DNA of 64,000 bases from FEB-25 sp963726315 (GCA_963726315.1 CAVSBZ010000003.1:1-64000); one strand, 5' to 3'; counted from the stretch's first letter, positions 17,399-28,466 are shown. Notes: generated from the sequence alone by a model not told the origin. Made by a program: numbers and translations.

Positions 17399-18567
17399 TT
17401 AGCGGACTCCGGCTAGGATTTCTATCGTCAACTGGTCGAGCCGCTCATACTTAAAGTCCACGTCCGGCGATGGCTGAACGGTCGAAGGCCTGGGCTTTGA
17501 GGGACGCAGCCTTTTGGGTCGAGTATTTGCTGAAGAATTGGGTCATAGAGGCATCATCGGCATTGATCTCTTCCAGGAGAGTATGGATTTCCTCATCCTC
17601 ATTCCATTTCCTAGCTTTTTCCTTCAAGATGAGATAGGTACGCATGCAGCCGTAGGCGAAGTCCTTCACGCCTTCGTAATCTTCCGTGCGATAAGCATGC
17701 GCGTCGAAGTGGCGCGAGCCCTGATAACCAACGTCTTCCAGAAATTTCACCAAGAAAAAGGCCGCTTTGAGGTCACGCGAACCGAATCGTAGGTCCTGAT
17801 CATAGCGTCCCGGATACTGGTCGTTTAAGTCGATGTGGAAGAGCTTTCCCGCTTCCCAGGCTTGTGCTACCCCATGCATGAAGTTGATCCCGGCCATTTG
17901 CTCGTGGGCTACCTCGGGATTGACGCCGACCATCTCTGGATGGTCGAGGGTTTCAATGAAGGCCAGCATGTGGCCGGTTGTGGGGTTGTAGATATCAGCC
18001 CGTGGTTCGTTGGGCTTGGCCTCCAAGGCAAACTTCAAGTCATACTTGTTATCGAGTACATATTCGCACAGGAAGTTCATCGCCTCCCGGGTACGCTTGA
18101 TAGCCTGCACTGGGTTCTTGCTGGCATCCGATTTCGGTGCCTTCGCGCCCTCCCCAGAAGACATGCACCTTGGCTCCGAACTCCACACCTAGGTCAATGG
18201 CGTTCATTGTCTTCTGTAGAGTATAGGCACGAACTTTTGGATCATTGCTGGTGAAGGCACCATCCTTGAAGATTGGTTCGCTGAAAAGGTTCGTGGTTGC
18301 CATCGGGACGCAGAGCCCTGTATCTGCCAGGGCTTTGTGGAAAACCTTCTTAATAGCCTGGGCTTCATTAGGCGTGGCATCAATCGGGATCAGATCATTG
18401 TCGTGGAAGTTAACCCCGTATGCGCCAACCTCGCCGAGGAAGTAGACCAGTTCTGCTGGGGTCTTCGGCTCTCGTACGGGAGAGCCGAACGGATCGCGGC
18501 CTATCGAACCTACGGTCCATAGGCCAAAAGTGAATTTGTGTTCAGGTTTAGGGGTGTAGTCAAACAT
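17399..18567 (-). pseudogene. xylA: xylose isomerase, two frameshifts
   Basis: The product converts D-xylose to D-xylulose. From ATG 18567 (MFDYTPKPEHKFTFGLWTVG) the protein follows the roughly 390-residue, actinobacterial-type isomerases through VFWGGREGTE. There, one extra A in AAA (near 18138) breaks the frame. The adjacent frame gives SDASKNPVQAIKRTREAMNF, the metal-site region NPEVAHEQMAG, and the ligand segment HIDLNDQYPGRYDQDLRFG. A second slip near 17455 replaces the proper C-terminus (DFKYERLDQLTIEILAGVR) by an early stop. Both slips are one base in an otherwise well-kept gene within an intact-looking operon, so sequence error is as likely as true loss. Confidence 0.85.
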
Positions 18568-18598
18568 AGTTCCTCAAATATGGAGATGTAGGAATTCT

Positions 18599-19765
18599 TT
18601 ATATGCTTTCGCGGATGATTTCATCGAGAACTAATGCAATACTTCCATAAAGAGCATCGTCTGAGCCATTCATAGATGCCGTTATGAGCAAATCATCAGA
18701 TAGGTCCTTCGAGGATATCTCGTTCAATTTTCGCTTTATCCCTGAAAGTAAAAGCGTCTGAGCCTGACCAAGCGACCAACCTAAGATAATCGCTTGTGGA
18801 TTTAATAAATTGACCGAATAAGCAATTCCTTCGCCAATCGCTTCTCCAGCTTTTTCCAAAAGTGTTTTCACCAGCGGATCACCGGCTTGGCCTCGCTGAA
18901 TAATCTGTTCCAGTGTAATATTTTCGACATGTGATAATTGCTTGTACCGTTCGACAATAACCTGACGGCCAATTATCGTTTCCAGACACCCCCGTTTTCC
19001 ACAATTACATAAATGACCTTTCGGATCCACGGTTATGTGACCGATTTCACCAGCATAACCTGACGCGCCTTTCAATAAACGCCCTTTGGAAAGGATCCCT
19101 GCGCCGACACCAACATCCATGCTCAAATATATAAAATCATCAATCCCCTTTCCGTATCCAAAGTAATATTCACCCAACGCTGAAGCATTTGCATCGTTTT
19201 CCACCAGTACGGGAACATTGAATAGCTCTTTCCACGTCGCTTCCAGGTTGATTTCGCGCCATTTTAGGTTAGGGGCAAAATGGATTAAATGCGTGTGTCG
19301 GTTTACCATTCCCCATATAGCTACACCAATGCCCTTTACCTCTAAGTTGTGTTCTTCAGATATGGTGAATGCTTTTCTAATAAGCGCTTCGGACTGCGTC
19401 ATATAGACGTCCACATCTGTCGTGTTTTCGAGCTCACAATGTTCTTGCCATAATGGCGTTGAAAGGAAATCAGTTAACATGATAGAGATGAAATGCACTC
19501 CGATTTCCACCCCGATTGCCGAACCACCAAGAGGATTTAACGACAAGAGTATACCGGGACGACCTTTCGGATTCTTACTTTCAGCGATTTCGTGAACCAG
19601 TTTATCCGCAATCAGTTCATCGATAATCCTTGAGATCGAACTTCGGGTAAGATTGGTTAACTTGGCTATATCGGCCCGTGAGGCTGAGCCTTCAAGTCTC
19701 AACCTATTCAATACCTGCGCCCGGTTATGACGACGAACAAGAGTATGATCAGCACCTAATGGCAT
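18599..19765 (-). CDS. ROK-family transcriptional regulator (XylR-like)
   Basis: A 388-residue protein: an N-terminal winged helix (RADIAKLTNLTRSSISRIID, about residues 30-50) followed by a ROK sugar-binding domain. The domain shows DVGVGAGILSKGRLLKGASG, GEIGHITVDP and the zinc-binding CNCGKRGCLE signature. ROK repressors of this architecture, such as XylR, sense a sugar and release operators. It is the first gene of the operon with xylA, 31 bases ahead of it, and lies divergent from the ABC transporter. It may control both directions through the palindrome at 19814-19836. Confidence 0.9.
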   Translation of the reverse strand: MPLGADHTLVRRHNRAQVLNRLRLEGSASRADIAKLTNLTRSSISRIIDELIADKLVHEIAESKNPKGRPGILLSLNPLGGSAIGVEIGVHFISIMLTDFLSTPLWQEHCELENTTDVDVYMTQSEALIRKAFTISEEHNLEVKGIGVAIWGMVNRHTHLIHFAPNLKWREINLEATWKELFNVPVLVENDANASALGEYYFGYGKGIDDFIYLSMDVGVGAGILSKGRLLKGASGYAGEIGHITVDPKGHLCNCGKRGCLETIIGRQVIVERYKQLSHVENITLEQIIQRGQAGDPLVKTLLEKAGEAIGEGIAYSVNLLNPQAIILGWSLGQAQTLLLSGIKRKLNEISSKDLSDDLLITASMNGSDDALYGSIALVLDEIIRESI

Positions 19766-19813
19766 AAGGTCTCTATCTGTCCATTTTACTCAATATGTAC
19801 ATTATACTAAATA

Positions 19814-19836
19814 ATTAGTTATCATAGTATACTAAT
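19814..19836. promoter_or_regulatory. candidate ROK/XylR operator
   Basis: An imperfect 23-bp palindrome with perfect ATTAGT/ACTAAT ends lies 49 bases upstream of the regulator ATG. A+T-rich palindromes of this size are typical for ROK repressors. Confidence 0.45.
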
Positions 19837-20202
19837 TTCGTTATCTGTGATAGATTTCCAATATTACAATGGCACTTTATTAATCCCGTCTGTAAAGGAA
19901 TATTAATAACCAGGATCTTTAGTGGCCGATGATTTCGGGTCATTAAACAAAGATCTTCGCATAGAATCCCTAAAGATCAATTGAACCAATGTAAAAAATG
20001 CCATATTTATCAGCAAATACAGGGAAAATAGTTGGTTTCTTGCGTTTTATCAGCCTCCGCAGCGTAAAAAATGATCATTTCTGCCGATGATTGTTGAATT
20101 CTAGGAGAAACTACGAAACAAGAATATATCGATTTCCCAAGCGTTTATCTGGTATATTTCCTTCATAGGGTCATGTGTAAAGTGATGAGTATATAATCAT
20201 TA

Positions 20203-20231
20203 TTGACATATTCCAACTTAATTTATATAAT
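20203..20231 (+). promoter_or_regulatory. sigma-70-type promoter of the ABC transporter operon
   Basis: TTGACA (20203-20208), a 17-base spacer and TATAAT (20226-20231) match the consensus exactly. It leaves a leader of about 220 bases before the binding-protein gene. I see no recognised riboswitch in the leader. The rest of the 19.8-20.45 kb gap is A+T rich without genes. Confidence 0.7.
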
Positions 20232-20458
20232 ATGTTCCAATAGTATACAAATAGGTTGATGCGACTTTGAAGACTAACTGTTCGACTCTTAGCAGATTTT
20301 ATTATGCGCACATAAATATTTTGAATAAATATTATTGATGATAGATAGCAAAGGAGAAGAAATATGGAATAAATTGCCTATTAAGTTGTTTACAAAAGAA
20401 ATATAATTAACTTAATAAATCTATCTCAGTTAAAAATAACAATAATAAGGAGAATGTG

Positions 20459-21859
20459 ATGAATAAATCACTTGGCAAGTATATTTCAGTATTATTGGCG
20501 GTCGGACTGCTGATACCGATTATTACTGGATGTCAATCATCAGCAGTAACACAAACCACGGCCCCTCCTACCCAACCTGTCGCTGCAGCTACTACAGAAA
20601 ATACAGTGGCAACCACTAGTGCAAATGATCTTTCAAAGTACGGATCAATTGCAGGTAAGGAATGGGTGCCTCCTACAGTAGGTAGAGGAACTACTTTAAG
20701 AATTCTTTGGATGGCAACTCCAGAGGCTGATATCCTTCAGGAACAGGCAAAGGAATTTACTGACAAAACAGGTATCAATATCGAGTGGGATATAGCTACC
20801 AGAGAAGATTCGCCTGTGAAATATGTACGTGAATTAATGGAAGAAGCAGGTTCGTATGATCTTGTAATAACAGGTATTGCAGAATCGGGGACTTATGTTG
20901 GACAAGGTCATTATATACCTATAGAAGATTATCTGACTCCCGAAGAAGCCCAGCTGTTTTATGCTAAAAAATGGATTACCGATCCTCGTACAGGAAAAAT
21001 GGCTGGAATACCCCAATATAATAACTGGGAAGTTTTATATTACCGTTCAGATTTATTAAATGATCCCAAAGAACAAGCTGCATTTAAGCAAAAGTATGGA
21101 AGAGATTTAACAGTTCCTAAAACGAATGCAGAGCTAGCTCAGGTTGCTGAATTCTTTAACCGTCCACCTGATATGTATGGTTATGGAATTGGTGGAGTAG
21201 CCTGGTCATTAGCATACGAATGGATACATTATTTCTATGGACAACCGGGTGCATCATTTGCAGATCCAAATGGTAATCTGTTATTTAATTCCCCGCAAGC
21301 AGTACAAGCTATGCAAGAAATGGTTGATATAACTAAGTTTGCTCCGCCCGGATGGGAAACGATGACATTTTTTGATATCGATCAGTTAACGCTTAAGGGA
21401 AAGGTATTTGCCTATACAAACTGGACATATGAGTGGTCAACGTTCCAGAAAGAAATGCCTGGCCAAATTGCTATTGCAGAACCGACTAAGCAGGGTACGC
21501 CTTTGAGTGGTTATGTAGCCTTAATCCCGGTAAAGACACAGAATTTGGATTTTGCAGTTGCATTTGAAAAATTTATTGGGGCATATCATATTCAAAAGGA
21601 TCATTTTATACGAACAGGTGGAAATTTCCCTGCACGATCAGATGTTTTTAGTGATCTTGATCCGAAATTATATCCAGGAATTGACATCCTTGCTAAACCA
21701 GCAACATATGGTATACCATTTACAATTGCCTGGTACTCAGAAGCATATGATGGATTTCATGATGCTTTCTTTGAAGTAGTAAATGGAAACAAAACCGTGG
21801 AAGAGGCAATGAACTGGTTGCAGAATGAAAAGTTTGCAGGTAGAACAGCCACAAAGTAA
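20459..21859 (+). CDS. sugar ABC transporter substrate-binding lipoprotein (family 1)
   Basis: A 466-residue extracellular solute-binding protein. AAGGAG lies six bases before ATG 20459. The signal peptide ends in the lipobox ITGC (cysteine about residue 24-25), followed by a Thr/Pro/Ala-rich linker. TTLRILWMATPEADILQEQAKEF opens the MalE-like fold. YNNWEVLYYRSDLLNDP and GIGGVAWSLAYEWIHYF are typical of this family. It delivers a sugar, probably an oligosaccharide, to the CUT1 permeases encoded at 23.4-25.1 kb; a transposase relic now separates them. The actual ligand is not evident. Confidence 0.85.
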   Translation: MNKSLGKYISVLLAVGLLIPIITGCQSSAVTQTTAPPTQPVAAATTENTVATTSANDLSKYGSIAGKEWVPPTVGRGTTLRILWMATPEADILQEQAKEFTDKTGINIEWDIATREDSPVKYVRELMEEAGSYDLVITGIAESGTYVGQGHYIPIEDYLTPEEAQLFYAKKWITDPRTGKMAGIPQYNNWEVLYYRSDLLNDPKEQAAFKQKYGRDLTVPKTNAELAQVAEFFNRPPDMYGYGIGGVAWSLAYEWIHYFYGQPGASFADPNGNLLFNSPQAVQAMQEMVDITKFAPPGWETMTFFDIDQLTLKGKVFAYTNWTYEWSTFQKEMPGQIAIAEPTKQGTPLSGYVALIPVKTQNLDFAVAFEKFIGAYHIQKDHFIRTGGNFPARSDVFSDLDPKLYPGIDILAKPATYGIPFTIAWYSEAYDGFHDAFFEVVNGNKTVEEAMNWLQNEKFAGRTATK

Positions 21860-21913
21860 AAAAGAAGCAAGATAAGTAAATAAATACCTCGCTAAAAATT
21901 AGCGAATGAAAGA

Positions 21914-21967
21914 GGGCTTTTATAGTAGAGTTGAAGTCTACCAAGGCAAACACTACTATAAAAGCCC
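21914..21967. repeat. 15-bp perfect inverted repeat before the transposase
   Basis: GGGCTTTTATAGTAG (21914-21928) and its exact complement (21953-21967) flank a 24-base loop, directly before the transposase ATG at 21968. It could be a transcription terminator, a barrier against read-through into the element, or part of an insertion-sequence end. A smaller TCGCTAA/TTAGCGA hairpin lies just upstream (about 21889-21905). Confidence 0.6.
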
Positions 21968-23329
21968 ATGAAAGGTATTGTAGTACTTTTAAAACGATTT
22001 CAAAACTGCCTTTCAAAGACGACTTCACAGCAATTGAGCCGTATCCTTGTGTCGATAGTCGCAATGACTGGTCATGTCACAATGCTGGATTTATTGCACT
22101 GGAGCGAAAAAGGTGGAAACTACTGAATGATCCAACTCTTTTTTTTACACCGTCATTCCTTTGGCGCAGATTTTTTGGCCTTTCTATTTTGCACACAGGT
22201 TTGATCAGCGAGATACCTAACTGTTGGTTGGAGAAGAATATATGGTTCCCAATGCTGGCGAGAAAACCTATGGAATGGATTGTTATTTCTCTAGTTTGCA
22301 GTAAAAGGTTATTCGAGGGTTAACCTTTTTCACGCTAGCTTTGAAAAGCGCTGGGTAACGGCATTCGAATCCGGTCTATGGTGAACAGGCGGTTCATGGC
22401 GAAGAAGAAAAAGCTACCAGCCAAGCAAAAAGAAAGCCAAGAACTCCAAAACAGATCACAACGAGCGAAAACGTGGAAGTCCAAAAGGCAGTCGGAACAA
22501 AAACAAGGCTGTAGTTGAGCTTAATCTAGAGATGAAACGCATTCAGATGATGCTGGAAATCCTGCTCACTTGCATCCAAGGTGCCCTGCGACTTACTAAC
22601 CTGGTTCTGGATGAGCATTTTGGCAATCATTTCGCTTCGTACATGATTTGCCAGTGTCAACTTAACAGTATTTCTAAGCTGCGCCATGATTCTTCTGTAT
22701 TCTTTCCTTACTCCGGACTTGCTCTGAATTGAGATCCGAAGCCCAAATTACGGAAACAAGTGGATATGCGTCAGATACCGAGTGAGTATCTCAAAGAAGA
22801 CAAACCCCAAAAAGATTTCGAGATGCGTATTTACCAACGGCAGCTCCTGCTTCGAGAATTCTGCGAAACCCTGAGTCAATTTAACCCTATTGAGACAAAT
22901 CTAAACACCAGGATCTAGGCGAGAGTGATCCAATTCTCGAGTGATTTAGAACTGCCTTTCAACAAGCTTATCGATTATTTCAGTCTGCGCTTCCAAGTCG
23001 AGTTAAATTTCAGGTATGATAAACTGTATTACAGCCTAAATAACTTCATGAATATCTCTTCAATCACTATGATCAGTACTACAAACCTACCGTTGGTTAT
23101 GGTCGATGTATCTCATGTGTTACTGTGTTAATTCTGGAAGAATAATCTGGATTTTCGTATTCTAGACCTAAAGGTCCGATAATTTGGCTACCGGTATATG
23201 ATGGATATAATGAATATACCTTCTCAAAAACCCGATCCTGATATTGTTTCTAAGTATCTTTGTTATGTGGCCGCTTTCGACCGCATTCATACAGCCAAAA
23301 TACCCGTGCAGGCTAATTGGCGAAAGTAA
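21968..23329 (+). mobile_element. decayed IS4/IS701-type transposase
   Basis: Segments in several frames, in order, match a DDE transposase of this group. They are an N-terminal SIVAMTGHVTMLGLLHW, then LDEHFGNHFASYMI and SISKLRHDSSVFFPYSG, then YLKEDKPQKDFEMRIYQRQL, then ELPFNKLIDYFSLRFQVEL, and a C-terminal end RIHTAKIPVQANWRK to 23329. YFSLRFQVELNF is the YREK-like region. At least four frame changes and several nonsense codons make it non-functional. Clear terminal inverted repeats or target duplications were not found. It interrupts the binding-protein/permease operon. Confidence 0.75.
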
Positions 23330-23379
23330 TAGTAAATACAGAGGTCAATATCTTTGTATCATAAAGTGATTTTGAAGGC

Positions 23380-24278
23380 ATGAAGTCTTTGAAAACAGAA
23401 ACATTAAACCAAAAAACGAGAGAACAAAGAACAGGATTACTATTTGTTCTGCCGTGTTTTTTATTTCTACTGATTTTTATGGCTTATCCTTTATATAGAA
23501 ACCTTTATTTAAGCTTTCATAACTATAACCCTTTGTCTTCCACCGATGTTACTTGGGCAGGGATTAGTAATTATGAATGGTTAATTAATGATTCCTCCTT
23601 TACCAATTCCCTTAAGATCACAGTTATTTATACAGTTTTCAGCGTGATCTTTCAAGGATTAATAGGAATATTTGTCGCTGTTTTATTATTCTATATAAGT
23701 ACAGGAAGCTACCCGAAGAGAGTTATTTCACGAATACTTACTGGTATTTTTATGATACCTTGGGCAATACCGAATGTATCAGCATATGTATCATGGAGAA
23801 TGATTTACCAGCCAATATTTGGTCCACTTGATGCTGTTATAGGCAAGGATATACTTTGGTTATCAAATAAAACTCTTGCTTTGCCGTCTATCATTGTTGC
23901 TGATATCTGGAAATGCACACCATTTTTCATAATAGTATTCTTAGCAGCAATGACGACAATCCCAAAAGAGCAATTTGAAGCAATAGGCGTAGATGGTGCA
24001 ACAAAATGGCAAGAGTTCAGATATATTATTCTTCCTAATTTAATTCCTATAATAATTGTTTCAAGCATATTTAGAGCAATCGACTCTTTCACAAAAGTTT
24101 TTGATATCGTTTTCCTTTTAACAGGAGGAGGCCCCGGTAGAGCAAGCGAAGTATTACCTCTACTAATTTTTAAATTAGGTTAAAACAATTTAGATTTGGG
24201 CCAGCTTCAGCGTTATCTGTAGTGTCTATAGTAATATCCCTTGCAATTGGCATCTGGCTTTTGAGGAAACAGAAGTGA
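23380..24278 (+). pseudogene. CUT1 sugar ABC permease, MalF-like, C-terminal frameshift
   Basis: About 299 residues when restored. The N-terminus has one membrane helix (LLFVLPCFLFLLIFMAYPLY), followed by the periplasmic segment and five more helices. EQFEAIGVDGATKWQEFRYI is the EAA loop that contacts the ATPase. After LLIFKLG (24183) a one-base deletion in GGTTAAAACAA brings a premature stop. The neighbouring frame gives FRFGPASALSVVSIVISLAI to TGA 24276, which overlaps the next start as GTGA. The overlap supports the restored frame, so this may be a sequencing error. Confidence 0.75.
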
Positions 24279-25105
24279 AATCTATTAAATCAAATCAAGT
24301 TTTACTGGTCATTATAATTATTTTATTGCTGGTATTGGCATTGTTTCCAATATATTGGATGATTACGTCTTCTTTTAAAGTCGAGAATGAAATATTTAGT
24401 GCGCCACCCACGTGGTTTCCCAAACATTTTTCATTAGAACATTATGCTGAACTATTTTCCCAATTCCAATTCGGGAGGCATCTTATTAATACAGCAGTTA
24501 TCGCGATGGGGACTACGATAATTAGTGTCTTATTGGCCTTTCCCGCTGCGTATGGTTTATCTAGATTTAAATTTCCCGGTGTTACATTATTTATTATTGC
24601 GATGATGATGGGAAGGGTTTTTACTCCAGCCTCGCTTATCACTCCATTTTACGATATGATGAAGGCATTAGGATTGATTGATTCACTCTTAGCTATAGTA
24701 ATATGTGTAACAGTGATAAATGTACCTTTTGTATTATGGATTATGAAGGTGTTTTTTGATGACTTTCCCCGCGGTCTTGAAGAAGCTGCTCTTATTGACG
24801 GATGTACCTATTTTAACAGTTTTATAAGGGTAGTTCTTCCTGTGGCTCTTCCTGCTATAGCTACTTGTATTTTGGTTTCTTTTACAATGGGCTGGAACGA
24901 TCTTCTTTTTGGCCTCACGCTTTCTCAATCAATAAAATCTGCTCCTGCAACTGTGGCTATCTCCAGCATGACGACAGGGCAGAGAACATATTGGGGAGCC
25001 ATGATGTCTGGAGGAACAATTTCCTCCATTCCTGTAATAATCCTTACCCTAGTACTTCTTAGATATTATATAAGGGGACTGACTATGGGTGCTATTAAAG
25101 AATAG
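24275..25105 (+). CDS. CUT1 sugar ABC permease, MalG-like
   Basis: A 276-residue membrane protein starting at GTG 24275 with GAGGAAA six bases upstream, overlapping the restored end of the preceding permease. Six transmembrane helices are visible, starting with LLVIIIILLLVLALFPIYWM. The EAA loop is LEEAALIDGCTYFNSFIRVV, and the C-terminus is YIRGLTMGAIKE, typical of MalG-type permeases. It would pair with the 23380 permease. No ATPase gene follows, so an ATPase elsewhere, of the shared MsmX/MalK kind, is expected. Confidence 0.88.
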   Translation: MKSIKSNQVLLVIIIILLLVLALFPIYWMITSSFKVENEIFSAPPTWFPKHFSLEHYAELFSQFQFGRHLINTAVIAMGTTIISVLLAFPAAYGLSRFKFPGVTLFIIAMMMGRVFTPASLITPFYDMMKALGLIDSLLAIVICVTVINVPFVLWIMKVFFDDFPRGLEEAALIDGCTYFNSFIRVVLPVALPAIATCILVSFTMGWNDLLFGLTLSQSIKSAPATVAISSMTTGQRTYWGAMMSGGTISSIPVIILTLVLLRYYIRGLTMGAIKE

Positions 25106-25229
25106 AAAGAAAAATATATATTAATTGAGGGTTAAACATATAGTAAAGGAGGAATTGAATTTTGGGTCGAAGTGAGTCATAAATAAGTAATCTAGAAGCT
25201 GGTAGTAAAAAGTTGGTATGTTCTGAAAA

Positions 25230-25589
25230 GTTATTCCTTATGTTATTGAAAGATGTATAAGATTTGATAGGTTATTTAATACTCACTGGAATAGTCTACT
25301 TATGGGAAATTACCATCATGATCATCTTATTGGAGTTATAGAGTGGCTGCAAGCTGATGCCAGGCTCTATTTGTTGAAATGTGCAGGTTATCGAGAATAT
25401 TTAGGCCTGGAGATTAATCCAGAATAGATGCTTGTTGAAAAAGCTGTAATGCTAAATTCATTAGGTGTAGATATTATTAATTAAAGAATCAATAAATTAA
25501 CTCATGAAAAGTAAATAGAAGCTTACAATGAACTTGAGAATAAATGGGGAGAAATTGCATGCTTTTATTTGGAAACCTTCAAGAAATAA
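25230..25589 (+). pseudogene. short coding relic with nonsense codons
   Basis: One frame reads VIERCIRFDRLFNTHWNSLL, then YHHDHLIGVIEWLQADARLY, then AGYREYLGLEINPE. It continues past TAG and several TAA codons in the same frame (MLVEKAVMLNSLGVDIIN, then ELENKWGEIACFYLETFKK). The amino acid pattern is clearly coding, but I do not recognise the family. Because only substitutions break it, it is true decay rather than indel error. It lies between the ABC permease and the glycosidase-like gene and could have been part of that operon. Confidence 0.5.
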
Positions 25590-25614
25590 ATAAAATAGAG
25601 AAGGAGATTTGATT

Positions 25615-27675
25615 ATGAGTGAAAATAAAAGGTCTTGGTTTCAAAAGAGAATATCAAAATTACATCTGGATTTTCATAACCCTGCTTTTGTAAAAATTGG
25701 CGAGGATCTTTAATGCCAAAGAAATTGTGGAAAAACTTATTAGTTGTGGAATAGACACGGTTGTATTTTTTTCAAAAGATAATCATGGCTTTGCTTACTA
25801 TAATACTAGATTTGGCAATAAACATCCGCAATTAGAATTTGATTTATTTGGAGAATTTGTATCGGAAGCTAAAAAAAATGGAATGGGCGTCCTTGCGTAT
25901 CATGGATCCAATTGGGAACATGATGCTGCTATTAAAAATCCTGATTGGGTGCAGACATCAAAAGATGGAAGAAAATTAATTCCTGCTGAAAGTAAGGATA
26001 TTACCAATTCCTACTGGGGAAATAACTTTACATGGTCTTGGATGTGTATAAATTCACCTTATGTTCAGGAACTACTATGGCCTCAGATAGAAGAAATTTC
26101 TAGAAACTATGAAGTTGATGGCATATGGATTGACATGCTGACCTATGCACCTGACACCTGTTTCTGCGATTATTGCCTTAAAGAAATGTCGGCTAGAAAA
26201 ATAGATAAAGAAAATAAGGAAGCAGTAAATAAATTTAAAGAAGAAAGCATGTTTAGGTATTATAGAGAAACGAGTAATTTTATTAGAAGATAAATTCTGA
26301 TTTGCTTATTGCTTATGATAATGCGACTTACATCGGATGCAGTAAAGATAAAGATTTTTCGGAATATTTTACAATTGAAGCATCCCCTTGGCAGTGGAGT
26401 TATATGCATATACCGATGTACACAAGATATCTGAGAAATACTGGAAGGCCATTTGAACTTATGACTACCCAATTTCATCATACTTGGGGTGATTTTGGCG
26501 GTATTAAACATCCAAACGAGATCAAATATGAAGCAGCAACAATAATAGCTAACGGTGGATTGTTAAGTATTGGGGATCAAATGCCTCCGAATGGTAAATT
26601 AGTAGAAGGTGTATATGAAAGTATAAAAGAATGTAATGCTTTTGTAAGAGAGAGGGAAGAATTTTGTGTTGAAGCAACACCTGTAAAATCAATTGCAGTT
26701 CTAGCGAAAGAAAATTTTCCTTATTCATCGGTGGATGTGAACTTCTTCTTTACCCAAAATAAATTACCAAATCTTCAGGGAACCACAAAATTTCTTGTTG
26801 AATCACATCAACAGTTTGATTTAGTTGATGAATGGATGGATATAGACAAATATAAAGTTCTAATTATTCCGGAATTAATGGAACTTGATGATTTAATCAT
26901 AAAAAAGATAAAAAAATTCGTAAAAGAGGGGGGTATATTAATTGCATCTTATTTAAGTTCTTTAATCGGAAACAATTTTGCCCTTGCAGATGTGTTAGGG
27001 GTGGATTTTCTTAACATGTCCCCGTATTCTTTTAGTTATGCAAAATTAACTGAAAAAGTAAAGGAAGGTTTACCAGAAATTAATTTTGTTTGCTACGATA
27101 CCCTAACTAATGTGCGACCAAGGAAAGGAACAGAAGTACTTGGACATATAATAAATCCAATTACAGAAAGGAATGGTGCAAGATATTTTTCTCATTGCCA
27201 AGCCCCTGAGGGAATATTAACTGATTATCCCATAGCTACTTTAAATAATTATGGCAAGGGCAAAGCAATTTACATCTCTATTCCGATTTTTTCTTTATAT
27301 TTTAAGGAAGATTTTTATGTTTATCGTTTATTCATCCAAAATATTTTAAACATGATTTATACGGATAATATAGTTAAGAAAGTAATTGGTCCTTTAAATT
27401 TAGAGGTTTCTTTGATGGAACAAAAAGATAAAAATCTTTTAATTTTGCATCTAATCAATTTTTATTCCAAAAAATTTAGCATGAGGCTTCCAAGAATTGA
27501 AGAAATCTATCCAATAAATAATTTACAAATAGAAATTGAGATGAAAAGTCCAATAAAATCCATAAAACTCGTTCCTGATGGTAAAGTAGAATGGGATTTA
27601 AAAAATGATATTTTAGAGTTAAAAGTTCAAGAGGTAAATATTCATAGTATGGTAATAATTGAAAAAATTATCTAA
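25615..27675 (+). pseudogene. GHL6-like glycosidase family protein, two frameshifts
   Basis: Start at ATG 25615 with AAGGAG upstream; KRSWFQKRISKLHLDFHNPA follows. A slip near 25710 leads to FNAKEIVEKLISCGIDTVVFF, then GVLAYHGSNWEHDAA and YEVDGIWIDMLTYAPDTCFC. This is a TIM-barrel glycosidase region like hypothetical glycosyl hydrolase 6, with DxxD acidic residues. A second slip near 26290 opens the C-terminal half. It includes a flavodoxin/trimerisation-like domain (YKVLIIPELMELDDLIIKK, then FVKEGGILIASY). Restored length is about 686 residues. No signal peptide is seen, so intracellular action on an imported glycoside is likely, consistent with the upstream transporter. Confidence 0.65.
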
Positions 27676-27843
27676 ATTTAAAATTTCTGGAATTTCTTAA
27701 TTAATGTGAAAAGTACAAAAATTGAAAAAGACATGATTACGTGAGTTATTGCTAATCATAGAAAAGCTCAACCGGAGGGATATATCACTCTAAACGATAT
27801 TGAAGCTTGCCTGGACCGTTAAACCTCGAATAGGAGATTGTCG

Positions 27844-28466
27844 ATGGATAAGAGCATCGAATTTACCATGAATTTAATTTCTAGGACAGTCATAGAAAAT
27901 GAGCAATACTTCAGCGAACTTGATAGCGTAGTAGGGGATGGTGATTTCGGTTATTCCTTGGCTCGAGGGTTCGAGAAGGTATTAGCAGAATGGGAAAGCT
28001 TGGATCATAGCACACCGGGTAATTTCCTGAAGAAAATTTCTTCGATCATAATTAGGTCGGTTGGAGGTGTCTCTGGAACGATTTGGGGTACAGCTTTCTT
28101 ACGCGCTGGCATGACTATGGGGACCAAGACAGAGTTTACTCGCCCAGAGATCATTGATATATTCCGCTCAGTCATCGAGGGCATTAAAAAACGGGGCAAT
28201 TGTGATTTGGGCGATAAGACCTACCTGGATGCTCTGGTGCCGGCAATCAATGCGCTTGAAAAAGCCTTCAACGAAGGCAAAGGAACCACAATTGCATTGA
28301 ATGATGCCGCATTTGTTGCTCGCGAAAGTGCGGAAGCCACCCGCCAGATGATCGCCAAGCGTGGCCGAGCCGCTTACACGGGGAACGCAGCATCGGAACG
28401 TTGGACGCTGGCGCTGTTGCAGTGGCTGTTTTATTCGAAGCCGTAAGCAAGTCCTGGAAAGAATAA
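27844..28466 (+). pseudogene. DhaL-like kinase subunit, pair A1, 3' frameshift
   Basis: ATP/ADP-binding subunit of a dihydroxyacetone-kinase-type enzyme. AGGAGA lies seven bases before ATG 27844. SELDSVVGDGDFGYSLARGF holds the three metal-binding aspartates (about residues 27, 32, 34); the usual GDGDHG is GDGDFG. VGGVSGTIWGTAFLRAGM is the nucleotide loop and NCDLGDKTYLDALVPAI follows. GGGG at about 28381 needs one more G: restored, it reads TGERSIGTLDAGAVAVAVLF to TAA 28464, exactly as in the intact paralogue at 49046. Thirty-two bases later comes its DhaK. A homopolymer slip makes a sequencing error plausible. Confidence 0.8.

Noticed and set aside
19837..20202. Possible riboswitch or small RNA in the xyl/ABC intergenic region
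   Set aside because: No stable conserved fold or known aptamer motif could be recognised by eye; only a palindrome and a promoter are supported.
27844..28466. DhaL A1 as a naturally shortened functional variant
   Set aside because: The paralogue at 49046 shows the correct C-terminus, and one added G in the GGGG run restores it fully.
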